Positions 28,307 through 38,009 of a stretch of 64,000 nt of DNA are shown here, one piece after another; position 1 is the stretch's first letter, and every line of letters begins with the position of its first letter. A program made the position numbers and the translations under genes. The notes below the pieces were generated by a model that saw only the letters and a list, made by a program, of their open reading frames with translations, had not been told where the DNA came from and ran no database searches. The stretch is from Longitalea arenae (GTDB lineage Bacteria > Bacteroidota > Bacteroidia > Chitinophagales > Chitinophagaceae), in contig NZ_JAFFJX010000017.1 of the NCBI RefSeq assembly GCF_016924755.1, forward strand, positions 49,739 through 113,738, in the 5' to 3' direction.

Positions 28307-30250
28307 ATGAATTTGAAAAACGCAATTCTTTTAGTTTGGGGCTTTATTGGAACGTTTAATAAGTTACAGGCACAGCAGCTTGCTCAATTAGAAAGTCCGG
28401 ACAAGTCCATTTCGCTACAGGTCTTCTTATCTGCTGCAGGTGAGATCAAATACGAGATACAAAGATCCGGTGTTAACGTGATTCAGCCTTCCGCTTTAGG
28501 CGTAATGATGAAAGGGCATGATTTTACACAAGCTTTGAAGCTGCTCAAAACATCAAAGCCGGTACGTATAACCGAGAACTATCAAACGAGGAATGCAAAA
28601 AAAAGCAGCATTCTTTACCAGGCCAATCAGCTGGTGATGTCTTTTGCCAATGGAGAAGAGAAAAAAATGGATCTCATTTTCCGGCTGTCCAACGATGGGG
28701 CGGCTTTCCGCTATTATTTTCCCTGGATAAACGATCATGAAACGATCGTTAAAGAACTTTCCTCATTTGCATTCGACAAAAACACAAGCGCCTGGTTGCA
28801 GCCGATGAGCGAAGCAAAAACAGGTTGGCAGCAATGTCATCCATCTTATGAAGAACATTATTTGCAGGACATTCCTGCTGGCACCCCATCGCCGCTAAAA
28901 TCAGGTTGGGTGTACCCCGCATTGTTTAAAACAAATGATACATGGGTCCTCATCACCGAAGCAGCACTTGATGGCACTTATTGCGGCACAAGATTGATCA
29001 ATGATCCTGCCTCGCCGGTGTATTCAATCGGCTTTGCCGATCCGAGAGAAGTGTTTACAGGCGGCGGCTATTTACCGAAAAATAACAAACCCTGGTTTAC
29101 ACCCTGGCGTATTATAACGATCGGCAGTTTAAAAACCATTGCAGAATCAACATTGGGTACCGATCTGGCGCCGGCCGCCCTGGTAAAGGATGCCTCTTTT
29201 GTAAAGCCCGGAAAAGCCAGTTGGAGCTGGATCAATAGCAAGGATGACAGCATCACTTTCAGTGAGCAAAAAAAATATATTGACTATGCCTGTGACATGC
29301 ACTGGCAGTATTGCCTAATCGATGCAGACTGGGATACGAAGATCGGATATGAGAAAGTAGCTGAACTGTCGGCGTATGCAAAACAAAAGAATGTCGGATT
29401 GCTGTTATGGTATAATTCTGCAGGTGACTGGAACACGATCGCATATCACCCAAAGGATAAATTGCTCACTAAGGAAGGAAGGGAAAAAGAATTCAGCCGC
29501 CTGCAGGCAATGGGCATTAAAGGTGTAAAGATCGATTTTTTCGGTGGAGATGGCCAGAGCATGATCCAATACTATATTGACATTTTGAATGATGCTGCAA
29601 AATATAAGCTGCTGGTAAATTTCCATGGCGCTACATTGCCAAGAGGCTGGCAAAAAACATATCCTCATTTAATGACCGCCGAAGCAATTTACGGAATGGA
29701 GATGGTCACATTTGACCAGCAGGCAGCCGATAAACAGGCCAACCATTGCGCCATGCTGCCGTTCACCAGGAACGCATTCGACCCTATGGATTTTACCCCC
29801 ATGAACCTTACGGGGCTTACCTCGTCTAATTGCACCCGGAAAACTTCGCCCGCTTTTGAATTGGCTCTTTCGGTATTATTCCTGTCCGGCATACAACATT
29901 ATGCGCAGGGGCCGGAAGGAATGCTGCAGGTACCGGATGATGTAAAAGCGCTTTTAAGAAAACTTCCTGAAAATTGGGACGATGTAAAATTTTTGGAAGG
30001 TTATCCCGGCAAATACGCGGTTTTTGCCAGGCGAAGCGGCAACCGGTGGTACATCGCGGGTATTAATGGAGACAAAACCGAAAAGAAAATTGATCTTGAC
30101 ATGGCCTTATTCAGGAAGAGCAAGGCAACGCTGTTCACAGACGGCAAAAAAAGTGAATTGTTCTCAAAAACGATCCTGAATACAACAAAACAAAAGAAAC
30201 TTGATCTGCTCCTGAACGCAAACAGCGGATTTGTAATGGTGCTTGAGTGA
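28307..30250 (+). CDS. GH97 glycoside hydrolase, retaining alpha-galactosidase type likely
   Basis: 647 aa from the ATG at 28307, preferred over 28292 because it begins a normal signal peptide (MNLKNAILLVWGFIGTFNKLQAQ). The three GH97 parts are visible: N-terminal beta-sandwich (25-280), TIM barrel (WSWINSKDDSITF, CLIDADWD, GVKIDFFGGDGQ, NFHGATLPRGWQKTYP, MTAEAIYGME) and C-terminal beta domain. Asp410 in KIDFF corresponds to the nucleophile of retaining members such as BtGH97b, with Glu465 in YGME as likely acid/base, pointing to alpha-galactosidase rather than the inverting SusB type. Alpha-galactose is not a usual xyloglucan group, so the target in this locus is unclear; beta-L-arabinopyranosides are a chemically similar option. 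It lies between a terminator and module C. Confidence 0.85.
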   Translation: MNLKNAILLVWGFIGTFNKLQAQQLAQLESPDKSISLQVFLSAAGEIKYEIQRSGVNVIQPSALGVMMKGHDFTQALKLLKTSKPVRITENYQTRNAKKSSILYQANQLVMSFANGEEKKMDLIFRLSNDGAAFRYYFPWINDHETIVKELSSFAFDKNTSAWLQPMSEAKTGWQQCHPSYEEHYLQDIPAGTPSPLKSGWVYPALFKTNDTWVLITEAALDGTYCGTRLINDPASPVYSIGFADPREVFTGGGYLPKNNKPWFTPWRIITIGSLKTIAESTLGTDLAPAALVKDASFVKPGKASWSWINSKDDSITFSEQKKYIDYACDMHWQYCLIDADWDTKIGYEKVAELSAYAKQKNVGLLLWYNSAGDWNTIAYHPKDKLLTKEGREKEFSRLQAMGIKGVKIDFFGGDGQSMIQYYIDILNDAAKYKLLVNFHGATLPRGWQKTYPHLMTAEAIYGMEMVTFDQQAADKQANHCAMLPFTRNAFDPMDFTPMNLTGLTSSNCTRKTSPAFELALSVLFLSGIQHYAQGPEGMLQVPDDVKALLRKLPENWDDVKFLEGYPGKYAVFARRSGNRWYIAGINGDKTEKKIDLDMALFRKSKATLFTDGKKSELFSKTILNTTKQKKLDLLLNANSGFVMVLE

Positions 30251-30270
30251 TATTTGATCGTAAAGCATCC

Positions 30271-30339
30271 TGCAACATTTGATCACCCATTTTGAAACAT
30301 TTGCCTCCCTGGTTAGCAATAACCCGGTAATACTTTTAC
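30271..30339 (+). promoter_or_regulatory. Locus promoter module C before GH3 30367
   Basis: TGCAACATTT at 30271 and TGAAACATTTG at 30293 (22 bp apart); TACTTTTAC at 30331, 38 bp from the second repeat start; CCCTGG about 20 bp before the TA. TGCTTTCAATTAACC follows the -7 element as in module B. The GH3 start codon is 36 bp beyond the TA, the same as in module B. Confidence 0.78.
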
Positions 30340-30366
30340 TGCTTTCAATTAACCACTGTTCGTTGT

Positions 30367-32580
30367 ATGAAATTACTATCCCTGCCGGCGCTGTTCCGGA
30401 GTTTTTCCCTGAGAACTTTCTTTTCCGCCCTTTTATTATCGATGGTATGTGCTGGTTATGCGCAGCGGTCTGAAAAAGCCGGTATAACTACCGAGCAAAA
30501 GATCCGTGCCCTGATAAGCGAAATGACATTGCGCGAAAAAGTAAGCCTGCTGCATGGCAATTCGAAGTTTAATGTATCAGGCATAAAAAGACTCGGCATT
30601 CCGGAATGGGCGCTGAGCGACGGGCCGCATGGCGTACGTGCTGAAGTGAACCGCCACGATTGGGCTTATGCCGGGTGGACAAATGATTCTGCTACCTGTT
30701 TCCCTCCGGGAACTGCGCTGGCAGCTACCTGGAATCCGGCTTTGGCTTATAAGCAGGGACTGGTGCTGGGTGAAGAAGCCCGTTTTCGCAAAAAAGATAT
30801 TTTACTTGGCCCCGGCGTCAACATCATCCGTTCTCCCTTGTGTGGCCGGAACTTTGAATACATGAGCGAAGATCCTTTGCTGGTTTCAAGGATGGCCGTT
30901 GCCTATATAAAAGCGTTGCAGTCAAAAGATGTGGCGGCCAGCGTAAAACACTGGTTGGCCAATAACCAGGAAGAACACCGCGATTCTGTTGACGTAACCA
31001 TGAGCGAAAGAGCTTTACGGGAAATTTATCTGCCTGCATTTAAAGCATCGGTAATGGAAGGAGGCGCTTATACGGTGATGGCAGCTTACAACAGGTTCAG
31101 GGGCGAATGGTGTTCAGAAAATGATTATTTGAACCGGGAGATCCTCAGAAAAGAATTTGATTTCAAAGGGGTGTTAATGACTGACTGGTCTGCCGCCCAT
31201 ACAACCGTGAAAGCGGCCTTAACGGGGCTCGACCTGGAAATGGGCACCGATAAAAAAGATTACAACGAATGGTATTTCGCCGACCCTTTGATAAAGGCAG
31301 TGGAAGAAGGAAAAGTACCTGTATCGGTGGTTGATGAAAAAGTGGCGAATGTATTGCGGGTGATGTTCCATACAAAGGTCTTTGATGAACAAAAGCGCGA
31401 AAAAGGAATAATGAATACCGCGGAGCATCAGCAGGCCGCGTATAATTCGGCTGCAGAGGCGGCTGTGTTATTACAGAACAATGGTAAACTGCTTCCCTTG
31501 CATTTTGATAAGATCAGATCAATTGCCGTCATTGGCGACAACGCTACCCGTAAACATTGCAGCGGCGGGCTTAGTTCAGAGGTAAAGACCTTATATGAAA
31601 TAACGCCCCTGCAGGCCCTGCAGCAAAAGTTCGGCGCACAGGTAAAAATAAACTATGCGCAGGGGTATGAAAAGCAATCGACATTCAGGGAAGGCAATAA
31701 CTCTGGCCAGTCCGGTTCCTCCAAAGTGAATTGGAAACTGATCGATGAAGCGGTGGCCCTTGCCAGGGAATCGGATCTGGTGCTGTTTTTTGGTGGATTA
31801 AACCATGATTTTGATACCGAATCTTCTGATAAGCAAAATATGGATCTGCCGTACGGCCAGGAAATTTTGATCCATGAAGTGGCCAAAGCAAATCCGAAAA
31901 CAGTAGTGGTTATTATTGCCGGCTCTCCGGTAGAACTGGCAGGCATTGTTCATCGCGTGCCGGCTATTGTATGGTCCTGGTTTGGGGGAATGGAAGCAGG
32001 AAATGCCGTTGTGGATGTGCTGAGTGGCAAAGTAAACCCTTCCGGTAAATTACCGTTCACGCTGCCGGTATCCCTTGCACAATCGCCTGCCCATGCGCTG
32101 GGTAATTTTCCCGGCAGCAATCTGAAAGTGAATTATGAAGAAGATATCCTGGTGGGCTACCGCTGGTTCGATACCAAGAAGATCCAGCCGCAGTTCCCTT
32201 TTGGTTACGGGCTTTCCTATACGAACTTTTCCATCAGCCATTTCTCAACTGATAGAACGAGCTATGGAAAAAATGAAACCATCCGGGTGAAATTCACCAT
32301 CAAAAATACAGGCAGTGTTTATGGAGCTGAAGTAGTACAGTTATATGTAAGCGACCCGGTTTGTTCCGTATTGCGTCCGGAGAAAGAATTGAAAGCCTTT
32401 CAAAAGGTTTTTTTGAAACCCGGTGAAACAAAAACGGTAGAAATACCCGTGAAAGTGGCCGATCTGGCATTTTATGATGAATCAAAAAAAGCATGGAACA
32501 CAGAAGCGGGCGAATACATCCTGCAGTTAGGTAATTCCTCGCGCGCTATTTTTCAAAAAATAAAAATTTCAGTTAAGTAA
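30367..32580 (+). CDS. GH3 beta-glucosidase-type exo-enzyme
   Basis: 737 aa with a signal peptide ending CAGYAQ. Full three-part GH3: TIM barrel (about 40-345) with ALSDGPHGVR, LLGPGVNIIRSPLCGRNFEYMSEDP, KHWLANNQEEHR and nucleophile Asp273 in VLMTDWSAAH; alpha/beta sandwich (about 360-590: IAVIGDNA, VWSWFGGMEAGNAVVDVLSGKVNPSGKLPFT in essence); and a fibronectin-III-like C-terminal domain (about 640-737). Family role here: removal of unsubstituted glucose from xyloglucan oligosaccharides after alpha-xylosidase action, in the periplasm. First gene of the GH3-acetylesterase-GH2 operon under module C; the next gene starts 12 bp after its stop. Confidence 0.92.
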   Translation: MKLLSLPALFRSFSLRTFFSALLLSMVCAGYAQRSEKAGITTEQKIRALISEMTLREKVSLLHGNSKFNVSGIKRLGIPEWALSDGPHGVRAEVNRHDWAYAGWTNDSATCFPPGTALAATWNPALAYKQGLVLGEEARFRKKDILLGPGVNIIRSPLCGRNFEYMSEDPLLVSRMAVAYIKALQSKDVAASVKHWLANNQEEHRDSVDVTMSERALREIYLPAFKASVMEGGAYTVMAAYNRFRGEWCSENDYLNREILRKEFDFKGVLMTDWSAAHTTVKAALTGLDLEMGTDKKDYNEWYFADPLIKAVEEGKVPVSVVDEKVANVLRVMFHTKVFDEQKREKGIMNTAEHQQAAYNSAAEAAVLLQNNGKLLPLHFDKIRSIAVIGDNATRKHCSGGLSSEVKTLYEITPLQALQQKFGAQVKINYAQGYEKQSTFREGNNSGQSGSSKVNWKLIDEAVALARESDLVLFFGGLNHDFDTESSDKQNMDLPYGQEILIHEVAKANPKTVVVIIAGSPVELAGIVHRVPAIVWSWFGGMEAGNAVVDVLSGKVNPSGKLPFTLPVSLAQSPAHALGNFPGSNLKVNYEEDILVGYRWFDTKKIQPQFPFGYGLSYTNFSISHFSTDRTSYGKNETIRVKFTIKNTGSVYGAEVVQLYVSDPVCSVLRPEKELKAFQKVFLKPGETKTVEIPVKVADLAFYDESKKAWNTEAGEYILQLGNSSRAIFQKIKISVK

Positions 32581-32592
32581 GACGATCCTTCC

Positions 32593-34551
32593 ATGAACAT
32601 AAATAAAGCAATCAGTACATCGCTTTTTATAGCCTTCTTTTTATGCAGTGCTTTCTGTTATGCCCAGGTCAGTTTGCCAAAAGTCTTTGGCGACAATATG
32701 GTTTTACAAAGAGAGATGGAAATACCTGTTTGGGGCAGGGCGGTTCCCGGATCACTGATAACAGGAGAACTGGGCAGTTTACGTGCCACTGCAAAAACCG
32801 GTAAAGACGGAAAATGGATGCTTCGTTTTCCAAAGTGTAAAGCAGGAGGTCCTTACACCCTCAAAATAGGGGAAGCAGGAAAACCAGATACCGGCATTGA
32901 ACTGAAAGGGATCCTTATCGGCGATGTATGGCTGGCGTCGGGACAATCGAATATGGAATGGCAGGTGCAGCAGGCCCGGGACGCACGCATGGAAATTGAG
33001 AATGCTGGTTTTCCTCAGATCCGTTTTCTGGTGGTGAAGCAAGACAAAAAATTATCGCCACAGTCCGATATCCATGCCGGCGAATGGAAACTTTGTGATA
33101 CCGCCAATGTAAAGGAGTTCTCCGCCGTTGCATATTATTTTGCGCGTAAGCTGCATGGTGACCATAAGGTTCCGGTCGGTATTATTCAAAGCACCTGGGG
33201 CGGAACACCGGTAGAAGCCTGGACGAGCCGCGACATGTTGCTTACATCGCCCATCACCAGAGCAAGAACACTCAGTAATGATACGCTCAAATTGGATCGT
33301 GAAGATTTTGTGGCCGATAGTTTGAACTGGATCCGCATTTGGGATATTGTTTTAAATCCGCAGTCTGACGCGGATAAGATCATCCCGGCTCCGGGATATG
33401 ATGATGCTGACTGGACAAATATTGAAATGCCCAATGTGCTAAGGGATTTCGGAATAGGATATTATGAAGGAATGGTTTGGCTACGCAAAAAGCTATCCTT
33501 GCCCGCATCTTTTGCCGGCAAAGAGCTGACCTTGAATGTGGGCCATCCGGAGATGAACTATTCACTCTATTTCAATGGTAAGGAAATTTGTAAGAATATC
33601 TGGAATGCCAATCCCAGCCATACTTATACTATTCCGGCCTCCCTGGTACAGCCGGGAGAGAATACTATTGCCCTGAGGGTGGCCATGTTATGGGGCGGCG
33701 GCGGTTTGAATCCTCCGGCCGATGACCTTTATCTTACCGATGGTGCGTCAACCATTTCTTTGGCCGGAAAATGGTTGTATAAGAAAGACCTTGAAACCGC
33801 ATTTCCGAAAATACACAACTATCAGCATTATCCCGGCGTGCTCTTCAATGCCATGATCAACCCGCTTATTCCATATGGCATCAAAGGATTTATCTGGTAC
33901 CAGGGCGAATCGAATGCAGGGGCGGCTTACCATTACAGAACATTATTTCCAATGCTCATCACCGATTGGCGGCAGCGCTGGAAACAGGGCAATATTCCCT
34001 TTTTATTTGTTCAGCTGGCGAATTTCAAAAAGGCAGAACCGCTTCCCGGCGAGAGTGACTGGGCCGAATTAAGAGAAGCGCAAACGCTTACATTATCACA
34101 ACCCAATACCGGCATGGCCTGCACCATAGATATAGGTGAAGCAAATGATATTCATCCCAAAAACAAGCAGGAGGTCGGCCGCCGCCTGGCATTGATTGCC
34201 AATAAAATGGTGTACAAACAAGCGCTTATCGCATCAGGCCCAATGTATTCGGGTTTTCGGAAATCGGGAAATCGTATCCGCATTAATTTTACAAACACGG
34301 GTTCCGGCCTTTCAACAAAAGATGGAAAGGAACTGACAGGTTTTGCCATTGCAGGGAAAGACAAAAAATTTTATTGGGCCAAAGCCATTATTGAAGGAGA
34401 CCAGGTGATCGTGTCTTCCGATAAAGTGGCTGAACCGGTAGCCGTGCGTTATGCCTGGGCCGACAATCCCGACTGTAATCTCGTAAATTCAGCAAACCTG
34501 CCTGCCATTCCTTTCAGAACGGATACCTGGAAGGGAATTACTCAAAAATAA
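32593..34551 (+). CDS. SGNH acetylesterase of the sialate O-acetylesterase/CE20 type
   Basis: 652 aa, signal peptide ending FCYAQ. Block I of the SGNH fold is ASGQSNMEW with Ser119; WYQGESNAG is block III; DIHP (Asp519, His521) gives the rest of the triad. The catalytic domain is split by a jelly-roll insert (about 250-385: YDDADWTNIEMP, WLRKKLSLPASFAGKELTLNVG in part, ENTIALRVAMLWGGGG). This split architecture is that of the family founded by the Xanthomonas xyloglucan acetylesterase (CE20). Likely role: removing O-acetyl groups from xyloglucan oligosaccharides so that GH2, GH31 and GH3 can act. Its place in an operon between GH3 and GH2 supports this. Original annotation as sialate esterase would not fit a plant-glycan locus. 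Confidence 0.88.
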   Translation: MNINKAISTSLFIAFFLCSAFCYAQVSLPKVFGDNMVLQREMEIPVWGRAVPGSLITGELGSLRATAKTGKDGKWMLRFPKCKAGGPYTLKIGEAGKPDTGIELKGILIGDVWLASGQSNMEWQVQQARDARMEIENAGFPQIRFLVVKQDKKLSPQSDIHAGEWKLCDTANVKEFSAVAYYFARKLHGDHKVPVGIIQSTWGGTPVEAWTSRDMLLTSPITRARTLSNDTLKLDREDFVADSLNWIRIWDIVLNPQSDADKIIPAPGYDDADWTNIEMPNVLRDFGIGYYEGMVWLRKKLSLPASFAGKELTLNVGHPEMNYSLYFNGKEICKNIWNANPSHTYTIPASLVQPGENTIALRVAMLWGGGGLNPPADDLYLTDGASTISLAGKWLYKKDLETAFPKIHNYQHYPGVLFNAMINPLIPYGIKGFIWYQGESNAGAAYHYRTLFPMLITDWRQRWKQGNIPFLFVQLANFKKAEPLPGESDWAELREAQTLTLSQPNTGMACTIDIGEANDIHPKNKQEVGRRLALIANKMVYKQALIASGPMYSGFRKSGNRIRINFTNTGSGLSTKDGKELTGFAIAGKDKKFYWAKAIIEGDQVIVSSDKVAEPVAVRYAWADNPDCNLVNSANLPAIPFRTDTWKGITQK

Positions 34552-34561
34552 AGCGGTTGAA

Positions 34562-36994
34562 ATGTTGAATATCATCAGGACTTCGTGGCTTATACTATGG
34601 GTGGTTTTTACAGGCAGTGTTTCAGGTGCAAGAGCGCAGGTGATTGCAAAGAACAGCATTCCTTTCGATCTTGACTGGCGCTTTGCTTTAAACGACCATC
34701 CCGGCGCTGAGCGCCCTGCTTTTAATGATTCCAAATGGCGGCTATTGGACCTTCCTCATGATTACAGTATCGAACATGCTTTCGATTCTGCATACAAAAC
34801 AGGAGCGGGTGGGGGCTATACGTATAGTGGCATAGGTTGGTACAGGAAACACTTCAAAACAGGGCCGGAGTTTTCCGGCAAACAGGTTTCTGTTCTGTTC
34901 GACGGCATTTACCGCAACAGCGAAGTATGGATCAACGGGCATTACCTGGGTATTCGCCCTTATGGCTATTCTTCTTTTTATTATGACCTGACACCTTATT
35001 TGAAACCAGCAGGCCTCGACAATATCATCGCTGTAAAAGTGAATACCAGCGAACAGCCCAATTCAAGATGGTACACCGGTTCGGGAATTTACCGGCATGT
35101 ATGGCTGGTAACAAAAAACAAGCTGCACATTGATCAATGGGGCGTTTTTGCGCGCACAACAGTTGCAACCAATGAAAGGGCCAGCGTCGGTATTTCAATC
35201 GCATTGCGCAACCAAAATACGGCCGGTCAGTCCTGCACCGTGAGCACAAAGCTCATTGATGCGGCAGGTAAGGAAACCGGCAGGGCTGCATCGAATCTGA
35301 AGCTTACAGCCGGCCAAACGCTGACGATCGACCAAAGTATAATTATTGAGAAACCAGTGTTATGGTCTGTTGACCAACCCCGTTTATATCAGTTAGAGGT
35401 AGAAGTAAGATCGGCCGGAAAACTGGTCGACAAGTATGTTTCGCCTTTTGGCATCAGAACCTTTTATTTCGATGCCAACAAAGGCTTTTTGTTAAATGGG
35501 AAACAAGTGAAATTAAAAGGGGTGAACAACCATCACGACGGGGGACCATTGGGCGCCGCCGTTTTACCTGCTACGCATAGACGCCGGTTGGAAATATTGA
35601 AAAGTATGGGCTGTAATGCACTCCGCATGAGCCACAACCCGCCTTCGCCGGAATTGTTAGCGCTTGCCGATAGCATGGGCTTTGTGGTCATTGACGAGAT
35701 CTTCGACGAATGGATGGACGGGAAAACGCCGGCCGGATATGCGCCTCATTTTTCAGAGTGGTACGAGAAGGATGTGGAGAACTGGATCCGGCGCGACCGC
35801 AACCATCCTTCTGTTATTGCCTGGAGCATTGGCAACGAGGTAAGAGAGCAGTATAATAAGGAAAATGCATTAAAGATCACCCGCATGCTGATCGATGCGG
35901 CGCGTAAACATGATACGACACGTCCCTTTACCGCAGCCTGTAACGAGATCCTTAACGTCAATTCCTTTGGAATGGCAGATCTATTGGATATAGTTGGTTA
36001 CAATTACCAGGAGGCCTATTATAAAGCAGATCACGAAAAATATCCCAACCGGGTGATTTTTGGGTCTGAAACGGTGATCTATCCTTACCATCCCGGCGAT
36101 TGCTGGCAATTGCGTTCTTATGAGCAATGGCTGGAAGGTCAGCTGAAAGATTATGTGGCCGGCGAATTCCTTTGGACAGGCTTTGATTACATCGGTGAAG
36201 CGGGCATTGGCGATGTAGGCACGGGCTGCAAATTCTGGGAGAAATGGCCTACATGGCCCTGGCGTGGCGCCAATTGCGGCGTGATCGATATGTGCGGCTT
36301 TCCCAAACCCGCGTTTTGGTTCAGAAAAGCGCTTTGGAATAAAGAGCCCATGGTACACCTTGCTGTACAAACCGATCCATCGGCAAGGGACAGAAACCGT
36401 TGCTCTTTCTGGAGTTGGCCAAAGGTGGAAACGCACTGGAATCATGACAGAAAAGGCGATACCCTGGCCGTACATGTATATACCAATGTTCCTGAAGTAG
36501 AGCTCAAATTGAATGGCAGGTCATTGGGAACCCGCAAATGGAACCTGAGCAATGAAGCTTTTCTTTTCTGGGAACTGCCCTACGAACCGGGCAGGCTGGA
36601 AGCCATCGGCAGAACAACGGATGGAAAAACAGTTTCCTTTGCTGTGCAAACCGCCGGCGAACCAGCGGCAATAAAACTGTCGCCCGACAGGAAAGTGCTG
36701 AAGGCGAACAGGCAGGACCTGAGTTATGTGGCAGTACAGCTCGTAGATGCCAATGGCGTGCCGGTGCCTTTTGCCAATAATAAGATCAGGTTCGAAGTGA
36801 GCGGGGCAGGTAAACTGGCAGCAGTAGGAAACGGCGATCAGCAAAGTCATACTCCCTTAAAGGGAAACCAGATAGAAGCCTGGCAGGGAAAATGTATCGC
36901 TATTATACAATCGACAGACAGGAAAGGCGAAATCACCATTACGGCAAGGAGCGGATCGCTTCCGGTAGCAAGCACTGTTTTGAAAGCGGAATAA
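34562..36994 (+). CDS. GH2 beta-galactosidase
   Basis: 810 aa, signal peptide ending SGARAQ. Sugar-binding domain (about 30-185: DWRFALNDHPGA, LPHDYSIEHAF, GIYRNSEVWINGHYLG), immunoglobulin-like domain (190-300), TIM barrel (300-600) with VNNHHDGGPLG, acid/base Glu426 in WSIGNEV and nucleophile Glu503 in FGSETV, then DUF4982-like and Ig-like C-terminal domains (about 640-810). In xyloglucan loci GH2 enzymes remove beta-1,2-galactose from L side chains, exposing xylose to the GH31. Periplasmic. It starts 10 bp after the acetylesterase and is the last gene of the operon; its stop is only 10 bp from that of the converging AraC gene. Confidence 0.92.
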   Translation: MLNIIRTSWLILWVVFTGSVSGARAQVIAKNSIPFDLDWRFALNDHPGAERPAFNDSKWRLLDLPHDYSIEHAFDSAYKTGAGGGYTYSGIGWYRKHFKTGPEFSGKQVSVLFDGIYRNSEVWINGHYLGIRPYGYSSFYYDLTPYLKPAGLDNIIAVKVNTSEQPNSRWYTGSGIYRHVWLVTKNKLHIDQWGVFARTTVATNERASVGISIALRNQNTAGQSCTVSTKLIDAAGKETGRAASNLKLTAGQTLTIDQSIIIEKPVLWSVDQPRLYQLEVEVRSAGKLVDKYVSPFGIRTFYFDANKGFLLNGKQVKLKGVNNHHDGGPLGAAVLPATHRRRLEILKSMGCNALRMSHNPPSPELLALADSMGFVVIDEIFDEWMDGKTPAGYAPHFSEWYEKDVENWIRRDRNHPSVIAWSIGNEVREQYNKENALKITRMLIDAARKHDTTRPFTAACNEILNVNSFGMADLLDIVGYNYQEAYYKADHEKYPNRVIFGSETVIYPYHPGDCWQLRSYEQWLEGQLKDYVAGEFLWTGFDYIGEAGIGDVGTGCKFWEKWPTWPWRGANCGVIDMCGFPKPAFWFRKALWNKEPMVHLAVQTDPSARDRNRCSFWSWPKVETHWNHDRKGDTLAVHVYTNVPEVELKLNGRSLGTRKWNLSNEAFLFWELPYEPGRLEAIGRTTDGKTVSFAVQTAGEPAAIKLSPDRKVLKANRQDLSYVAVQLVDANGVPVPFANNKIRFEVSGAGKLAAVGNGDQQSHTPLKGNQIEAWQGKCIAIIQSTDRKGEITITARSGSLPVASTVLKAE

Positions 36995-37004
36995 CTGGTC
37001 CCGT

Positions 37005-37883
37005 TTAATAGATGAACCCGTTTTGCTTTTTATATTCACCAGGGGTAAGACCGGTAACCCTTTTAAAAATTTTTGCAAAGTAGGAGAGGCTTTCAAATCC
37101 GGTCTTTTCGGCAATTTCCGTATATGACAAACAGGTAGTGGCAATCAGATACTGGGCGCGTTCTATTCGTTTCTCATGTAAATAGGTCAATGGCCTTTGT
37201 CCGGTATACCGGAAAAACAGCCGCGAGAAATAATCCTCGTTGAGGTTGGCCCGGCCAGCTAAATAGGCGACTGTGAGATTTTCTTTCAGGTTTAACTGGA
37301 TGTACCTGATGGCCTCTACGATCTTTGAAGGTATTGGATCAGGGTTATTGTTCCTGAACCGGGTTGAATGTAAAAAGCGGGCAATTAACTGGAACATTAT
37401 TCCCTGCGTCTCAAAGTAAACCGCATCGCTAACTGTAGTATTAAGTTCCTGGTAGCTTTTGTAATAGGCATTTTTTTCGTAAACAGTTGGGTTGTCTGAC
37501 CGGTTAATGCCCCTGCCGGGGTTTATTTCCAGTAATCTTTTGAAGTTTACAATGTCTGTATCGCAGGCGGCCACTTTTATAACTTTTCTGTTCTGCTCAA
37601 AAAGCGAAATGCCTTCTGCCGATTCTTCAAAAAAATGAAGGAAATACTGGCTTAAATACTGTTTACAGAACAAGTGACACACAGTAAAGCTGGGGATGAT
37701 GTACAAATAGCCTTGTTCCAATTTTATTTTTTCCTCCCTGGTTGAAATAATTCCATCCCCTTCATCAATATAATAGATGCGGAAGTAGGGACTGATCACA
37801 TTGGGATAGTTCCATTTTTCATTGAGCTTGACATAGTCTACATGTAACAGCGAGAAATTATATCCTGGGAATCTTCTGCTCAT
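37005..37883 (-). CDS. AraC-family transcriptional regulator
   Basis: 292 aa from the ATG at 37883 (MSRRFPGYN); the open frame runs back to 38009 but would overlap the divergent gene. N-terminal part resembles an AraC-type cupin sensor domain (YFRIYYIDEGDGII, GYLYIIPSFTVCHLF). C-terminal 100 residues carry two helix-turn-helix units: LTVAYLAGRANLNEDYFSRLFFRYTG and LSYTEIAEKTGFESLSYFAKIFKRVTG in part, ending PGEYKKQNGFIY. It is divergent from the mutarotase and GH29 genes with 126 bp between starts, so regulation of fucose-related genes in response to a sugar is the simplest reading. It could instead act on the wider locus. Confidence 0.85.
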   Translation of the reverse strand: MSRRFPGYNFSLLHVDYVKLNEKWNYPNVISPYFRIYYIDEGDGIISTREEKIKLEQGYLYIIPSFTVCHLFCKQYLSQYFLHFFEESAEGISLFEQNRKVIKVAACDTDIVNFKRLLEINPGRGINRSDNPTVYEKNAYYKSYQELNTTVSDAVYFETQGIMFQLIARFLHSTRFRNNNPDPIPSKIVEAIRYIQLNLKENLTVAYLAGRANLNEDYFSRLFFRYTGQRPLTYLHEKRIERAQYLIATTCLSYTEIAEKTGFESLSYFAKIFKRVTGLTPGEYKKQNGFIY

Positions 37884-37967
37884 TTTGGAAAACCTAAAGT
37901 TCGGAAAAAGTCGGATTTGAACAAAACAAAGTCTTTTTAGAGCAATGAAAAACGGGTGGCCGGCGAA

Positions 37968-37975
37968 TAAATTTG
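37968..37975 (+). promoter_or_regulatory. Candidate -7 element of the mutarotase/GH29 promoter
   Basis: TAAATTTG fits the Bacteroidota -7 consensus TAnnTTTG exactly and lies 35 bp before the ATG at 38010. No clear -33 TTG is seen at the usual distance, as expected if an activator such as the divergent AraC protein is needed. The direct-repeat module of the locus is absent here. Confidence 0.45.
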
Positions 37976-38009
37976 TTACTGGTTCCATTCCATCATAACG
38001 CATTGCCAT

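Noticed and set aside
32593..34551. Reading the acetylesterase as a sialic acid enzyme
   Set aside because: No sialidase, sialate lyase or epimerase nearby; the split SGNH domain and the plant-glycan operon fit a CE20-like xyloglucan esterase better.
35981..36475. 164-aa minus-strand open frame inside GH2
   Set aside because: Shadow of the conserved GH2 barrel and downstream domain; no independent motif.
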